From: Planobacterium oryzisoli
Lineage (GTDB): Bacteria; Bacteroidota; Bacteroidia; Flavobacteriales; Weeksellaceae
Direction of reading: 5' to 3'
DNA length: 64,000 nucleotides
NCBI RefSeq assembly: GCF_015354315.1
Contig: NZ_JADKYY010000004.1
Span: 124,001-188,000 of the forward strand
A program made the translations under genes and the position numbers. Within the stretch, counting starts at the first letter, position 1. The number at the start of each line of letters is the position of its first letter. The notes under the pieces are model-generated. The model was given only the letters and a program-made list of their open reading frames with translations. It was not told the DNA's origin and searched no databases. This document shows, piece by piece, positions 51,971-59,788 of this stretch.

Positions 51971-52441
51971 ATGAATTACCTAGTTAAGAACAGAAAATTA
52001 GAATTAAAGTATGTACCTGGCAATGGTGCCTGGACTTACCACCTGGTTATTCCAAATACTAAGAATCTGGTAGGAAAGTGGGGTTCACTGAAAGTAGCGG
52101 GCACTATTGACAACTACCCAATCGAAAGCTTGAATCTTGCTAAAATAGGAGAAGGAGATAAACTAATATCGATCAATGGGAAGATTAGGAAAGCAATCCA
52201 GAAAAAGGGTGGAGACAGCGTTACGGTGAGTTTGTATCTGTTGCACCAGGAGAAACAGTGGACAAAGGAAGATATTATAGAATCCTTTCACGCTTTAGGC
52301 GTTATCGAAGCGTTCCTGCAGTTATCCCGGGACGAGCAGCAGGATATCACACAGGACATACTAAGTCAGAAATCCCAAGAATTACAGTTAAAAAAACTTA
52401 CTTCCTATGTAGATTCTCTTACCGCGAAACGCGGTGATTAA
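51971..52441 (+). CDS. DUF1905 family protein
   Basis: 156 residues. The first 95 form the small beta-barrel DUF1905 domain (GNGAWTYHLVIPN, GKWGSLKVAGTIDNYP, GEGDKLISINGKIRKAI, GDSVTVSLYL). The C-terminal 60 residues are helical and resemble the YdeI/OmpD-associated tail often fused to it. The function is unknown. It is intact, unlike its neighbours on both sides. Confidence 0.78.
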   Translation: MNYLVKNRKLELKYVPGNGAWTYHLVIPNTKNLVGKWGSLKVAGTIDNYPIESLNLAKIGEGDKLISINGKIRKAIQKKGGDSVTVSLYLLHQEKQWTKEDIIESFHALGVIEAFLQLSRDEQQDITQDILSQKSQELQLKKLTSYVDSLTAKRGD

Positions 52442-52490
52442 AAATCCACCAAGGGCTAAACTCTCATCTTTTTGTATAATCCGCCTCTTT

Positions 52491-52600
52491 TCAGCACCAC
52501 CTAAAAGTAGAGTTTCTCGGTGTCCTATAGTGAAGTGCGCTGTGCAGTGTTTCGTTGTTGTACTTCCATATCCATATTCTGAATAATTTCTCATCTGCAC
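52491..52600 (-). pseudogene. IS3-type transposase, C-terminal remnant
   Basis: The minus strand reads EKLFRIWIWKYNNETLHSAL, then HYRTPRNSTF and a stop. This matches the YNNERPHSALxYxTP end of IS3-family (rve integrase) transposases. Only about 35 codons remain and no opposite end was found. Confidence 0.6.
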
Positions 52601-52876
52601 AAGAGATGGGTTGATGATTAATTTTTTACCCAGGCCTTTAATACAGTGTGCAATACCTTCTGGATTATTATTCCTAAATGCTGTTCATCATCCCTTTACG
52701 TTCTATTTGCAAAGGCCTTATTATTCCAAACATGCATAAATGTAAGCAACGTCATTATTCTTGTCCCTTGGCGTTACAACCAAATTTGTAAGATCTACAT
52801 TATTATTTTTCTGATTTTCCCTTTAAACTGCAGTTGAATTAAATAGTTTATCTAAAATTCCTATCAGCCAAAGCTC

Positions 52877-52990
52877 CTACGCGCCTGCGATGGTGATGCC
52901 GGTAGCTTGTTGTGTTTTGTTACCAAAATTCCCAACATCTTCTACTAACTCGCTTCCTACAAGAACATCAATAATTAATGTCGCAATCAT
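52877..52990 (-). other. Possible 37-codon coding fragment
   Basis: From an ATG at 52990 the minus strand reads MIATLIIDVLVGSELVED and ends ATGITIAGA. Its residue pattern looks protein-like, but no family is recognised. It may be the end of a lost gene or a small peptide gene. Confidence 0.25.
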
Positions 52991-53172
52991 ACATTGGCAA
53001 TTTGATCGGCATTATTTACAATAAAACGGCTCGCGTTAGCTGCTGAATATTTGTCTGGATAATGTTGGAAAAAGAATTATTTGACTTCAATAATCTGAAA
53101 ATGTTTTTCCCAAAACAATTTCATGATTTTAAATTGTACTACTTTGACCGTAACATTTGAGGTTCGTGTTTT

Positions 53173-53188
53173 TTTGACATTTGTCAAA
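53173..53188. promoter_or_regulatory. Crp/Fnr-like box of the efflux operon
   Basis: The perfect palindrome TTTGACATTTGTCAAA (core TTGAC-N4-GTCAA). Its centre lies about 41 nt before the transcription start predicted from the -7-like element at 53210. A similar box is found before the hydrolase gene at 56982. Confidence 0.65.
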
Positions 53189-53209
53189 GGAATCTTTCTC
53201 CAGCGGTCG

Positions 53210-53217
53210 GAAATTTG
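53210..53217 (+). promoter_or_regulatory. Weak -7 element of the efflux operon
   Basis: GAAATTTG, one mismatch from TAnnTTTG, 21 nt after the palindrome. No -33 TTG at the right distance, which fits an activator-dependent promoter. Confidence 0.5.
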
Positions 53218-53244
53218 CACGTTCAATTTTACAAACAAACATAA

Positions 53245-54651
53245 ATGAAAACTATTCACAAATTCCTTATGGGCGCAGCTTTTTCGTTGCCTCTCACGCT
53301 TTATGCGCAGCAGGCACCTACGCTGCAGGAACTCATCAGCCGTGCGCTGCAGAATAATGAAACGCTGAACCAGCAGGTTTTAGAAAATAAGTATACGAAA
53401 CTCGACGACGAAAAACTGAATGATGTGTTTCTTCCAAAAGTGGAGATTACGGGGAAAACCGGTTATATGTACACTTCCGCGCATATTAATTCACCGGAAA
53501 TAAAAGTTCCGGCAGTTCCCCCGGTTTTTATGGGAGCAGTGGTACCTGAAGGACAGCTGAGCAATAATCTCAATATTTCCGGTCTTTCTGCCTCGGCAAA
53601 AGCAGAAGCAAGTATGGTGATCTATTCCGGCGGAAAGGTAAAATATCTGAAAGAAGCCAACCGCGAGAAAAATCTTTCGGAAGAAGTGATGATGCAGAAA
53701 ACCAAGGATGACGTCATTAGCGAAATTTCCAAAGCGTACGACCAATTGGCGCTGGTTTACGAATCCAAAAAAGTTCTGAATCAGTCCAAAAAACGTTTGG
53801 AAATCAATAAAAAAACTGCCGACAAAGCTTTGGGTTATGGTTTGATTACGCCTTACGACCATAAAAAAATAGAACTTGCACAGGCCACTTTGGATTCCAA
53901 AATGGTGGAATATGAAGGCAAAAAGGAGCTTTTGGTCACTCAGATCCATCTGTTGACAGGCATTGAAAGAGAGCGCATTGCCCTGATTGAACACGACCTT
54001 CAGCCGATAAACTACGAAGTTCTGAACGAAACCGTAGAAAACAGGGCAGAGGTGAAAGCGCTTCAGCATGGTATGAACGCGACAGATTTTAAAATTAAAG
54101 CCGAAGAGAGATGGTGGGTTCCGAAAGTTCAGGCACAGACTTCGCTGTCGTATTTCGGACTTTACAACAACCACATTACAACCTCGGATGAAATTTTTCC
54201 CGGCACCGGAAAAAAACTCGATTTGCATCCCAGTGCCATAAACGTATTTCCCATGTTTACCGCAGGAATTGGCTTTAAATGGGAGGTTTTCGACGGTAAT
54301 GAAGGTAAACACGCCATTGAAAAAGCCAAAATTGATAAAGAAATTCTAGAGAGTAAACAGAAAGACGCGATTAAAAAATTGAACTTGAACCTCGCCAACA
54401 ATCAAACCAATTACAACATCGCGAACGCTCAGATCAAACTGAAAGAAAAGGCAAGACAGATCGCAGCAAAAGGTTTGGAACAGGTGGAAAAGGAATTCAG
54501 ATACGGCACTAAAACCTCCGCGGCACTTATCGACGCAGAAACGGATTTACAGAATGCCGAACTGGAGCTGCAGACCGCGATTTTCAATGAGAGAGTTTCC
54601 GCCATTGAACTGATGAAATCTACACAAAACCTAAATCCTGAAAGTCTTTAA
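53245..54651 (+). CDS. TolC-family outer-membrane efflux protein
   Basis: 468 residues. A signal peptide (about 1-21, LTLYAQ) is followed by the two-fold repeated helical structure of outer-membrane efflux channels: long amphipathic coiled helices at about 125-220 and 355-445, beta-strand segments between, and the RYGTKTSAALIDAETDLQNAELELQ repeat that marks OEP domains. It would be the exit duct for the adaptor and permease encoded next (32 and 26 nt gaps). A Crp/Fnr-like box lies upstream. Confidence 0.92.
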   Translation: MKTIHKFLMGAAFSLPLTLYAQQAPTLQELISRALQNNETLNQQVLENKYTKLDDEKLNDVFLPKVEITGKTGYMYTSAHINSPEIKVPAVPPVFMGAVVPEGQLSNNLNISGLSASAKAEASMVIYSGGKVKYLKEANREKNLSEEVMMQKTKDDVISEISKAYDQLALVYESKKVLNQSKKRLEINKKTADKALGYGLITPYDHKKIELAQATLDSKMVEYEGKKELLVTQIHLLTGIERERIALIEHDLQPINYEVLNETVENRAEVKALQHGMNATDFKIKAEERWWVPKVQAQTSLSYFGLYNNHITTSDEIFPGTGKKLDLHPSAINVFPMFTAGIGFKWEVFDGNEGKHAIEKAKIDKEILESKQKDAIKKLNLNLANNQTNYNIANAQIKLKEKARQIAAKGLEQVEKEFRYGTKTSAALIDAETDLQNAELELQTAIFNERVSAIELMKSTQNLNPESL

Positions 54652-54683
54652 TTAATTAAAAAATTAAAAAACAAGCAAACGAA

Positions 54684-55643
54684 ATGAAATCTACATCATC
54701 AAAAATACTTTCTGTTCTTACACTTTTAACTTTAGTCAATTGCAGCCAAAAGCCCGCAGAACGTACCATTGAAGGCAAGACGAGAAAAGACCTCGTCACT
54801 TTTTCACCAAAAGTAACCGGGCGAATCCTGGAAATTTATGTGGAAGAAGGGCAAACCGTAAAAGCCGGGGATACGCTTGCAAAACTTGATGTACCTGAGG
54901 TTTCTGCAAAAATAGCACAGGCAAAGGGTGCAACTTCCGCAGCCAAAGCACAGGCTCAAATGGCAAGGAACGGTGCTACAGCGGACCAAATGAGGCAGTT
55001 GAAAGCCAAGCAAAAGGGGCTTCAGGAGCAGTACCAGTACGCGCAGAAAGCCTACAACAGGGCAAGAAATATGTACCGCGATAGCTTGCTTTCGCCACAA
55101 AATTATGATGAAGCCTTTGCGAAATATCAGGGCGCTAAAGCACAGTTGGATGCTGCAAATGCCGAAGTCCACGACGTTCAGATCGGTACGCGCTACGAAA
55201 AAATAGAAATGGCGGAAGGGCAGGCCAATCAGGCGATGGGTGCACTGCAGGAAGCGAATGTGGCTTATTCCGAAAGATATGTGATCGCTACAAATGATAT
55301 GGAAATAGAAACAGTTTCTTTGAACAAAGGCGAACTCGCGACTGCCGGTTTTGCACTTTTTTCAGGCTACATTCCGGATACGACTTATTTTAGATTTACC
55401 GTTCCGGAAAGTAAAATTTCAGCTTATCAAAAAGGGAAAATCGTAAAAATGGTCGTTAATTACAACCAAAAAGAAATTACCGGGCGCATTGTTTCAATCA
55501 AACAACTGGCAAAATACGCCGATATTACGACGGCTTTTCCGGATTATAATCCTGAAGATGCGGTTTATGAGATTAAAGTAATTCCAGATAATCGGGCCCA
55601 GTTGGGTAATATTCTGGTGAACTCCAATGTGGTTTTAAAATAA
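54684..55643 (+). CDS. HlyD-family periplasmic adaptor lipoprotein
   Basis: 319 residues. The lipoprotein signal ends LVNC (Cys20). The biotinyl-lipoyl half VTGRILEIYVEEGQTVKAGDTLAKLD (about 46-71), a coiled-coil hairpin rich in Ala, Gln and Lys (about 75-190) and a beta-barrel domain with FRFTVPESKISAYQKGKIV are typical of membrane-fusion proteins such as EmrA or YhiI. It bridges the ABC-2 permease and the TolC protein. Confidence 0.92.
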   Translation: MKSTSSKILSVLTLLTLVNCSQKPAERTIEGKTRKDLVTFSPKVTGRILEIYVEEGQTVKAGDTLAKLDVPEVSAKIAQAKGATSAAKAQAQMARNGATADQMRQLKAKQKGLQEQYQYAQKAYNRARNMYRDSLLSPQNYDEAFAKYQGAKAQLDAANAEVHDVQIGTRYEKIEMAEGQANQAMGALQEANVAYSERYVIATNDMEIETVSLNKGELATAGFALFSGYIPDTTYFRFTVPESKISAYQKGKIVKMVVNYNQKEITGRIVSIKQLAKYADITTAFPDYNPEDAVYEIKVIPDNRAQLGNILVNSNVVLK

Positions 55644-55669
55644 GTGACGGAATTTTTATTCTATTAAAA

Positions 55670-56923
55670 ATGAAACAGTTAACATATTTACTGAGTAGAG
55701 AATTTCGGCTCTTTTTTACCAATAAAACCATGCTTTCGGTGTTTTTTATGGCACCGGCATTCTACGCATTGCTCATTGGGTTCACGTATGAAAAAGGGAA
55801 GGTGGAAAATATTCCGGTAATCCTCATCAACCACGATAAAACACCGCTTTCCGACCAGGTAACCCAAATGTTTGAGGACAATCACACCATAAAAGTCCTG
55901 AATTATATCGATGAGCCGGCTCCCCTGAAAGATGAGGTAATCAAAACCGAAGCGGCCGCGGTTGTCATCATCCCGGAGCGATTTGAAGCGCTGATGCTGC
56001 AGAAAAAGTATCCGGAAATTACGGTTTACGTCAATACCTCCAATGTTCTCACCGCGAATTTTGCTACGAAAGCGATTCAGCAGATCCTGGGAACATTTTC
56101 GGCAGGGGCAGAGATCAAGGCGCTGCAGAAAAGAGGCATGAATGCAGAAATTGCGAAAACGCAGTACGAACCGTTTAAAGCCAATTACATCACGCTGTTC
56201 AACACTACGAGCAATTACCTGATTTTTATGTGGCCCGCGATGATGGCGGTGGTACTGCAGCAGGTGATTTTGATGGCAATGGCCGTGACTTTTGCTGAGG
56301 AGTTCAAGCGCGACAGTTTTAAACGTGACTTTGCCGGTAAACACAAATATGCAGTTTTGGTGATGGCGATAAAATGCCTTCCGGTATGGATTTTTGCCAA
56401 TTTCAACATCCTGTTTTTCTACCTGTGCAGCCTTTATTTTAAAATTCCGTCACCGGTGAATGTGCCCAACTTTTTCCTGCTGACCGCAATTTTCGTAGTG
56501 GCATCAACCAATTTGGGCGTGCTGTTCAGTATTTTGGTTCCTGACGCGCTGAAGGCCACACAATATTTGATGGTGATTGCTTCTCCGGCGTTCATTGTAA
56601 GTGGATTTACGTGGCCAACATCGGCGATGCCTCAGTTTGTGCAGTATTTCAATTCCATTATTCCGTTAACGCCTTATCTCGAGGCATTGAAAATAATGAT
56701 TGTGGAGCGCGGTTCGGATTATTTAACTCAAAAATACTTCATCCATCTGTTGATCCTGGCGTTAGTGTATTTTGTATTAGGCTGGATAGCGCTTAAAATT
56801 AAAATCAGTACACTCTACAAAAAATACCATATTTCAGAAGATGATGAAAGCGATGATTTTGATGAAATTACAGCATCAGAAAATAACCTCAAAGAAAACG
56901 GCTCAACACCGCAAGTAGTATAA
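55670..56923 (+). CDS. ABC-2 type permease (YbhR/YhgE-like), no ATPase partner in the operon
   Basis: 417 residues. The N-terminal helix (about 20-40) is followed by a large extracytoplasmic domain (about 45-175), then five or six helices, including the ABC-2 signature region IASPAFIVSGFTWPTSAMPQFVQYFNSIIPLTPY (about 305-338). The tail is strongly acidic. It should be the inner-membrane part of a tripartite exporter. No ATP-binding subunit is encoded in this operon or anywhere in the window, so it must borrow one or work differently. A terminator follows. Confidence 0.88.
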   Translation: MKQLTYLLSREFRLFFTNKTMLSVFFMAPAFYALLIGFTYEKGKVENIPVILINHDKTPLSDQVTQMFEDNHTIKVLNYIDEPAPLKDEVIKTEAAAVVIIPERFEALMLQKKYPEITVYVNTSNVLTANFATKAIQQILGTFSAGAEIKALQKRGMNAEIAKTQYEPFKANYITLFNTTSNYLIFMWPAMMAVVLQQVILMAMAVTFAEEFKRDSFKRDFAGKHKYAVLVMAIKCLPVWIFANFNILFFYLCSLYFKIPSPVNVPNFFLLTAIFVVASTNLGVLFSILVPDALKATQYLMVIASPAFIVSGFTWPTSAMPQFVQYFNSIIPLTPYLEALKIMIVERGSDYLTQKYFIHLLILALVYFVLGWIALKIKISTLYKKYHISEDDESDDFDEITASENNLKENGSTPQVV

Positions 56924-56952
56924 AGTTTTCATTTCTTTATAGTTTGTTTGTT

Positions 56953-56984
56953 CGTCCGGGAAGTAATTTCCGGGCGTTTTTTTT
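56953..56984 (+). terminator. Terminator of the efflux operon
   Basis: A 10-bp stem CGTCCGGGAA / TTTCCGGGCG (two G-T pairs) with a GTAA loop and an eight-T run. The T-run overlaps the Crp/Fnr-like box of the next gene by three bases. Confidence 0.85.
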
Positions 56985-56997
56985 GATAAATGTCAAT
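56982..56997. promoter_or_regulatory. Crp/Fnr-like box of the hydrolase gene
   Basis: TTTGATAAATGTCAAT (core TTGAT-N4-GTCAA), matching the efflux-operon box at 12 of 16 positions with both half-sites kept. It lies 21 nt before a GAACTTTG -7-like element, the same distance as at the efflux operon. Confidence 0.55.
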
Positions 56998-57018
56998 GCC
57001 AAATTTCAAAAGAAGCCG

Positions 57019-57026
57019 GAACTTTG
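57019..57026 (+). promoter_or_regulatory. Weak -7 element of the hydrolase gene
   Basis: GAACTTTG, one mismatch from TAnnTTTG with the same G in place of T as at 53210. The ATG is 21 nt further on. Confidence 0.5.
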
Positions 57027-57046
57027 CGTTAACAAACAACAGGACA

Positions 57047-58045
57047 ATGAAAAAGAACTTTTTACTGCTGTTGATTTTCCTTTCGGGGTTTTTCTTCTCG
57101 CAGGAATATACGTCGGATATTTTGGGAAACGGTTTTGAGCAGAAAACATTGAATTTTCCCAATGATTACGAAGGAAAAGTTACCGCAACTATCATTCGCA
57201 AAAAAGCGGAAAGACCCACCCATAAAGCAGTGTTGTATATTCACGGGTTTAACGATTATTTTTTTCAGGCGGAAATGGCTGAAAAATTCAATGAAAAGGG
57301 ATTTAACTTTTATGCTTTGGATTTAAGAAAATACGGGCGTTCATATTTACCCCATCAAACTTTCAATAATGTCAGAAATCTGGACGAATACAATGCCGAA
57401 ATCGATGAAGCTTTAAAAATCATTGCTGCTGAAAATCATAACAAAATTCTTTTGGCAGGGCACTCAACCGGCGGCTTGATTACGACACGGTATATGAAAT
57501 ATCACACTGAAAATCCCAATATTGCCGGACTTTGGGTGAACAGTCCGTTTTATGATTTCAATATGGGGTTTCTGGTAAAAAAAATTGGGGTCCCCGTCAT
57601 CAGTGGTCTGGGAAAACACCATCCTGACACGAAAATTGGCGGTGGATTTTCCACTTTATACGGTGAAAGCTTGCATAAAAATTTCAAGGGCGAATGGAAT
57701 TATGATTTAAAACTTAAACCCAATGCAAACGGGAAAGTGAATTTTGGCTTTATCCGAGCTATTCACCGCGCACAGAAAGACATCCGCAACGCAGAACTCA
57801 AGGTTCCGGTATTGGTGATGCATTCTGAAAAATCGGGCTATCCAAGAGTTTGGAATGAGGAAGTGACTTCCACTGATATCATCCTGAACGTGAATGATAT
57901 TCATAAAAATGCTGAAAATTTTAAGGGGAATGTCACGATAATTCCTGTAAAAGGCGGCATTCACGATTTGGTACTTTCCAAAAAACCGGTGCGCAAAAAA
58001 GTGTATGACGAACTTTTCACTTGGCTACAAAAGAATGATTTTTAA
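57047..58045 (+). CDS. Exported alpha/beta hydrolase (serine aminopeptidase/monoacylglycerol-lipase type)
   Basis: 332 residues. A signal peptide (about 1-18, FFFSQ) is followed by an alpha/beta-hydrolase fold: HGFNDYFF near 65 (oxyanion side), nucleophile in AGHSTGGL near 145, and the C-terminal His in GGIHDLVLS near 305. The hydrolase_4 pattern resembles lysophospholipase or monoacylglycerol lipase. The ATG at 57047 keeps the signal peptide; upstream in-frame codons lie in the promoter. It shares promoter architecture with the efflux operon. Confidence 0.87.
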   Translation: MKKNFLLLLIFLSGFFFSQEYTSDILGNGFEQKTLNFPNDYEGKVTATIIRKKAERPTHKAVLYIHGFNDYFFQAEMAEKFNEKGFNFYALDLRKYGRSYLPHQTFNNVRNLDEYNAEIDEALKIIAAENHNKILLAGHSTGGLITTRYMKYHTENPNIAGLWVNSPFYDFNMGFLVKKIGVPVISGLGKHHPDTKIGGGFSTLYGESLHKNFKGEWNYDLKLKPNANGKVNFGFIRAIHRAQKDIRNAELKVPVLVMHSEKSGYPRVWNEEVTSTDIILNVNDIHKNAENFKGNVTIIPVKGGIHDLVLSKKPVRKKVYDELFTWLQKNDF

Positions 58046-58058
58046 TGTTCAGTTTGTG

Positions 58059-58089
58059 AATAATGCCTCATTTTTAGGGCATTATTTTT
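58059..58089 (+). terminator. Terminator of the hydrolase gene
   Basis: A 9-bp stem AATAATGCC / GGCATTATT with a 10-nt loop and a five-T run, directly before the promoter of the regulator gene. Confidence 0.75.
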
Positions 58090-58096
58090 ATTTTTG
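58089..58096 (+). promoter_or_regulatory. -7 promoter element of the Crp/Fnr regulator gene
   Basis: TATTTTTG, a perfect TAnnTTTG, 16 nt before the ATG at 58113. Confidence 0.5.
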
Positions 58097-58112
58097 TACA
58101 AATTGAATCCTG

Positions 58113-58673
58113 ATGACTTTTCCCGAAATGCTTGCCACATACATCACCATCGACGATGATATCCGCAGTTTTCTAAACACCCAGACCGAAAAAATTTCTG
58201 TGCAAAAGGGAACCGTTATCAGCGACCAAAACACTTTAAACCGCACGGTGTATTTTGTAGAAAAAGGGCTTCTGCGCTCGTTTTATTTTGAAAAAGGAAA
58301 AGATATCACCACCAATTTTTACCCCGAAAACAGCATTCTCGCCAATAAAGATACCATTTTTGAGAAAATTCCGGCAAGGCATTCCATTGAAGCCATAGAA
58401 GACAGTGAGATTGTCTTTTTTCGTTACTCTAAAATGGAAGAACTCTGCGAAACTTCCCTAACCATTGCCAATTTCAGCCGCCGTGTTTTGGGACTTCTGA
58501 TGACGAATATGGAAAGGCGCATCAATTCCTTGCAGTATATGACGGCAAAGGAAAAATATATTCAGCTTTTAGAAGATAATTCTGATATCCTTTTGCGTGC
58601 TCCGCTTGGGATGATAGCTTCTTATCTTGGCATATCTCAGGAAACTTTGAGTAGGATCAGAAGTGAAGTTTAG
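58113..58673 (+). CDS. Crp/Fnr-family transcriptional regulator
   Basis: 186 residues. A cyclic-nucleotide-binding-like beta barrel occupies about 10-110 (VYFVEKGLLRSFYF, TTNFYPENSILAN). A long dimer helix and a C-terminal Crp-type helix-turn-helix follow, with recognition region MIASYLGISQETLSRIRSE at the very end. It lacks the cysteines of oxygen-sensing Fnr and clear cAMP-contact residues, like most small Bacteroidota members of this family. It is a candidate activator for the two Fnr-like boxes at 53173 and 56982; this is inferred from proximity and box type. Confidence 0.9.
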   Translation: MTFPEMLATYITIDDDIRSFLNTQTEKISVQKGTVISDQNTLNRTVYFVEKGLLRSFYFEKGKDITTNFYPENSILANKDTIFEKIPARHSIEAIEDSEIVFFRYSKMEELCETSLTIANFSRRVLGLLMTNMERRINSLQYMTAKEKYIQLLEDNSDILLRAPLGMIASYLGISQETLSRIRSEV

Positions 58674-59046
58674 AAAAGTTATCAAAGTACAGACAGAGAT
58701 ACTGCTTGAGTGGCAGTGTGAAAAATAATTGTACATTTTGTAAAGATTTTATTCTTCAGGCGGGTAAAGGAATAAGCATTCACAAAAAAAGAGACTTTTT
58801 TTCAAAATCTCTGCTGATAGTCAAACTGAAAGGTTCCAAAAGCTTACAGGACTTGCTTTCAACAGGAGCCTCATGTTGGGTTTGCAAGTGCATGGAAACT
58901 CTGGTTATCAGCAGTTGGTCTTTTTCTTCTCATGATCCGCTTTTGATACTCTTTTTATATAAGCACATCATTAGAAATCGATAAGGAAACATTTCAGGAT
59001 TAATGCTGTTCACATAGCGCAGCTTCAACCTTTCATAAAATGATAC
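58674..59046. other. Non-coding or decayed stretch
   Basis: About 370 bp. A plus-strand frame (58706-58984) is open for 92 codons but has an erratic composition and no family match. A minus-strand stretch (about 58940-59040) reads ERLKLRYVNSINPEMF in a protein-like way before a stop and may be the end of a lost gene. Nothing firm. Confidence 0.35.
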
Positions 59047-59082
59047 AAAAAAATGGAGCTGGGGAAATGCCTTGCTCCATTT
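59047..59082 (-). terminator. Terminator of the ABM-family gene
   Basis: Stem AAATGGAGC / GCTCCATTT with a 14-nt loop. On the minus strand it runs into a seven-T tract, 30 bp after the stop codon. Confidence 0.7.
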
Positions 59083-59111
59083 AACTGAATGAATAACTTG
59101 TGTTCGACTGC

Positions 59112-59405
59112 TTACTTTACTGCTAGTAGATCTACCATTTCAAGTACAGGTTCTTTAGCAAGTAATTCAGAAGCGTTGGCCATTAAAGCCTTTGCAATCT
59201 CACCATTTAAGTGAGACTCTCTTGCATCTGTAGTTTCGAACGTATCGAATATACCAAAAGTAGAAGGGCCGATTTGTAAAGCATACCATCTTACAGTTCC
59301 TGGCTCACCTTCGGCAAGCGGCAAGGCGGACTTCAGGAATTCCAATACGTCATTTTCTTTACCTGGTTTTGCTTCTACTCTTGCTAATATTGCAAACTTT
59401 TCCAT
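59112..59405 (-). CDS. Antibiotic biosynthesis monooxygenase (ABM)-domain protein, YgiN-like
   Basis: 97 residues, one ferredoxin-like ABM domain: AILARVEAKPGKENDVLEFL at the start, EPGTVRWYALQIG in the middle, FGIFDTFETTDARESHLNG, and a hydrophobic C-terminal helix. Relatives such as YgiN are cofactor-free quinol monooxygenases; others degrade haem or act on polyketides. It stands alone under a 34-bp palindrome and a -7 element, which suggests a tightly repressed stress gene. Confidence 0.85.
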   Translation of the reverse strand: MEKFAILARVEAKPGKENDVLEFLKSALPLAEGEPGTVRWYALQIGPSTFGIFDTFETTDARESHLNGEIAKALMANASELLAKEPVLEMVDLLAVK

Positions 59406-59421
59406 AATTTAAAATTTTTAA

Positions 59422-59455
59422 TGTTATAAAGAGTGTTGTTACACTCTTTATAACA
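59422..59455. promoter_or_regulatory. 34-bp perfect palindrome at the ABM-gene promoter
   Basis: Arms TGTTATAAAGAGTGT and ACACTCTTTATAACA (15 bp each) around TGTT. It begins where the -7 element ends and covers the predicted transcription start, as expected of a repressor operator. As RNA it would form a stable hairpin in the leader. Confidence 0.65.
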
Positions 59456-59461
59456 AACATA
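59454..59461 (-). promoter_or_regulatory. -7 promoter element of the ABM-family gene
   Basis: TATGTTTG on the minus strand, a perfect TAnnTTTG, overlapping the end of the 34-bp palindrome by two bases. Confidence 0.55.
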
Positions 59462-59492
59462 AGTTTTTGTAATCAAACCAGAAATACAAAAG

Positions 59493-59666
59493 ATGTTAAA
59501 TATCATTATGTATAACATCGCAGGTCAGTATCAATTTGTTCAGCCACGGAGTATTTTTTACGATCCCTCGGATAGGTTAAAGTCCTTTGTAAAGTTACAT
59601 AACAAGATGGATGAAAACGACCCGCAAAAAAACAGAACTTTCTACAAGTCTCTTCCATTTTTTTAA
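59493..59666 (+). CDS. Possible 57-residue protein, divergent from the ABM gene
   Basis: From the ATG at 59493 the frame reads MLNIIMYNIAGQYQFV, then FYDPSDRLKSFVKLHNKMDE and ends YKSLPFF. Its regular mix of charged and hydrophobic residues looks protein-coding, but I recognise no family. It could be a short gene or the truncated end of one. It is divergent from the ABM gene, so it might share the palindrome. Confidence 0.35.
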   Translation: MLNIIMYNIAGQYQFVQPRSIFYDPSDRLKSFVKLHNKMDENDPQKNRTFYKSLPFF

Positions 59667-59788
59667 AAACTTTTTAGGGTAAAATATATAATGCTGAATA
59701 ACCTTATGTTCAGCAACACTTTCGTTAATGGACTTCCATGCATCAACCGAAGTTTTTTACCGAGGCTATTGATAAAAACTTTATAATG

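Larger units (their letters stand above)
52442..53172. other. Gene-poor stretch with transposase and protein fragments
   Basis: About 730 bp before the efflux operon. It holds an IS3-type transposase C-terminal remnant at the left and a possible 37-codon fragment at 52877-52990. A 63-codon frame at 52646-52837 has no family resemblance and looks accidental. Confidence 0.5.

Noticed and set aside
52646-52837. Hydrophobic 63-codon frame before the efflux operon
   Set aside because: Hydrophobicity comes from AT-rich DNA; no start context or recognisable topology.
58706-58984. Open frame of 92 codons after the Crp/Fnr gene
   Set aside because: No family resemblance, Ser-rich erratic composition and no promoter or start context.
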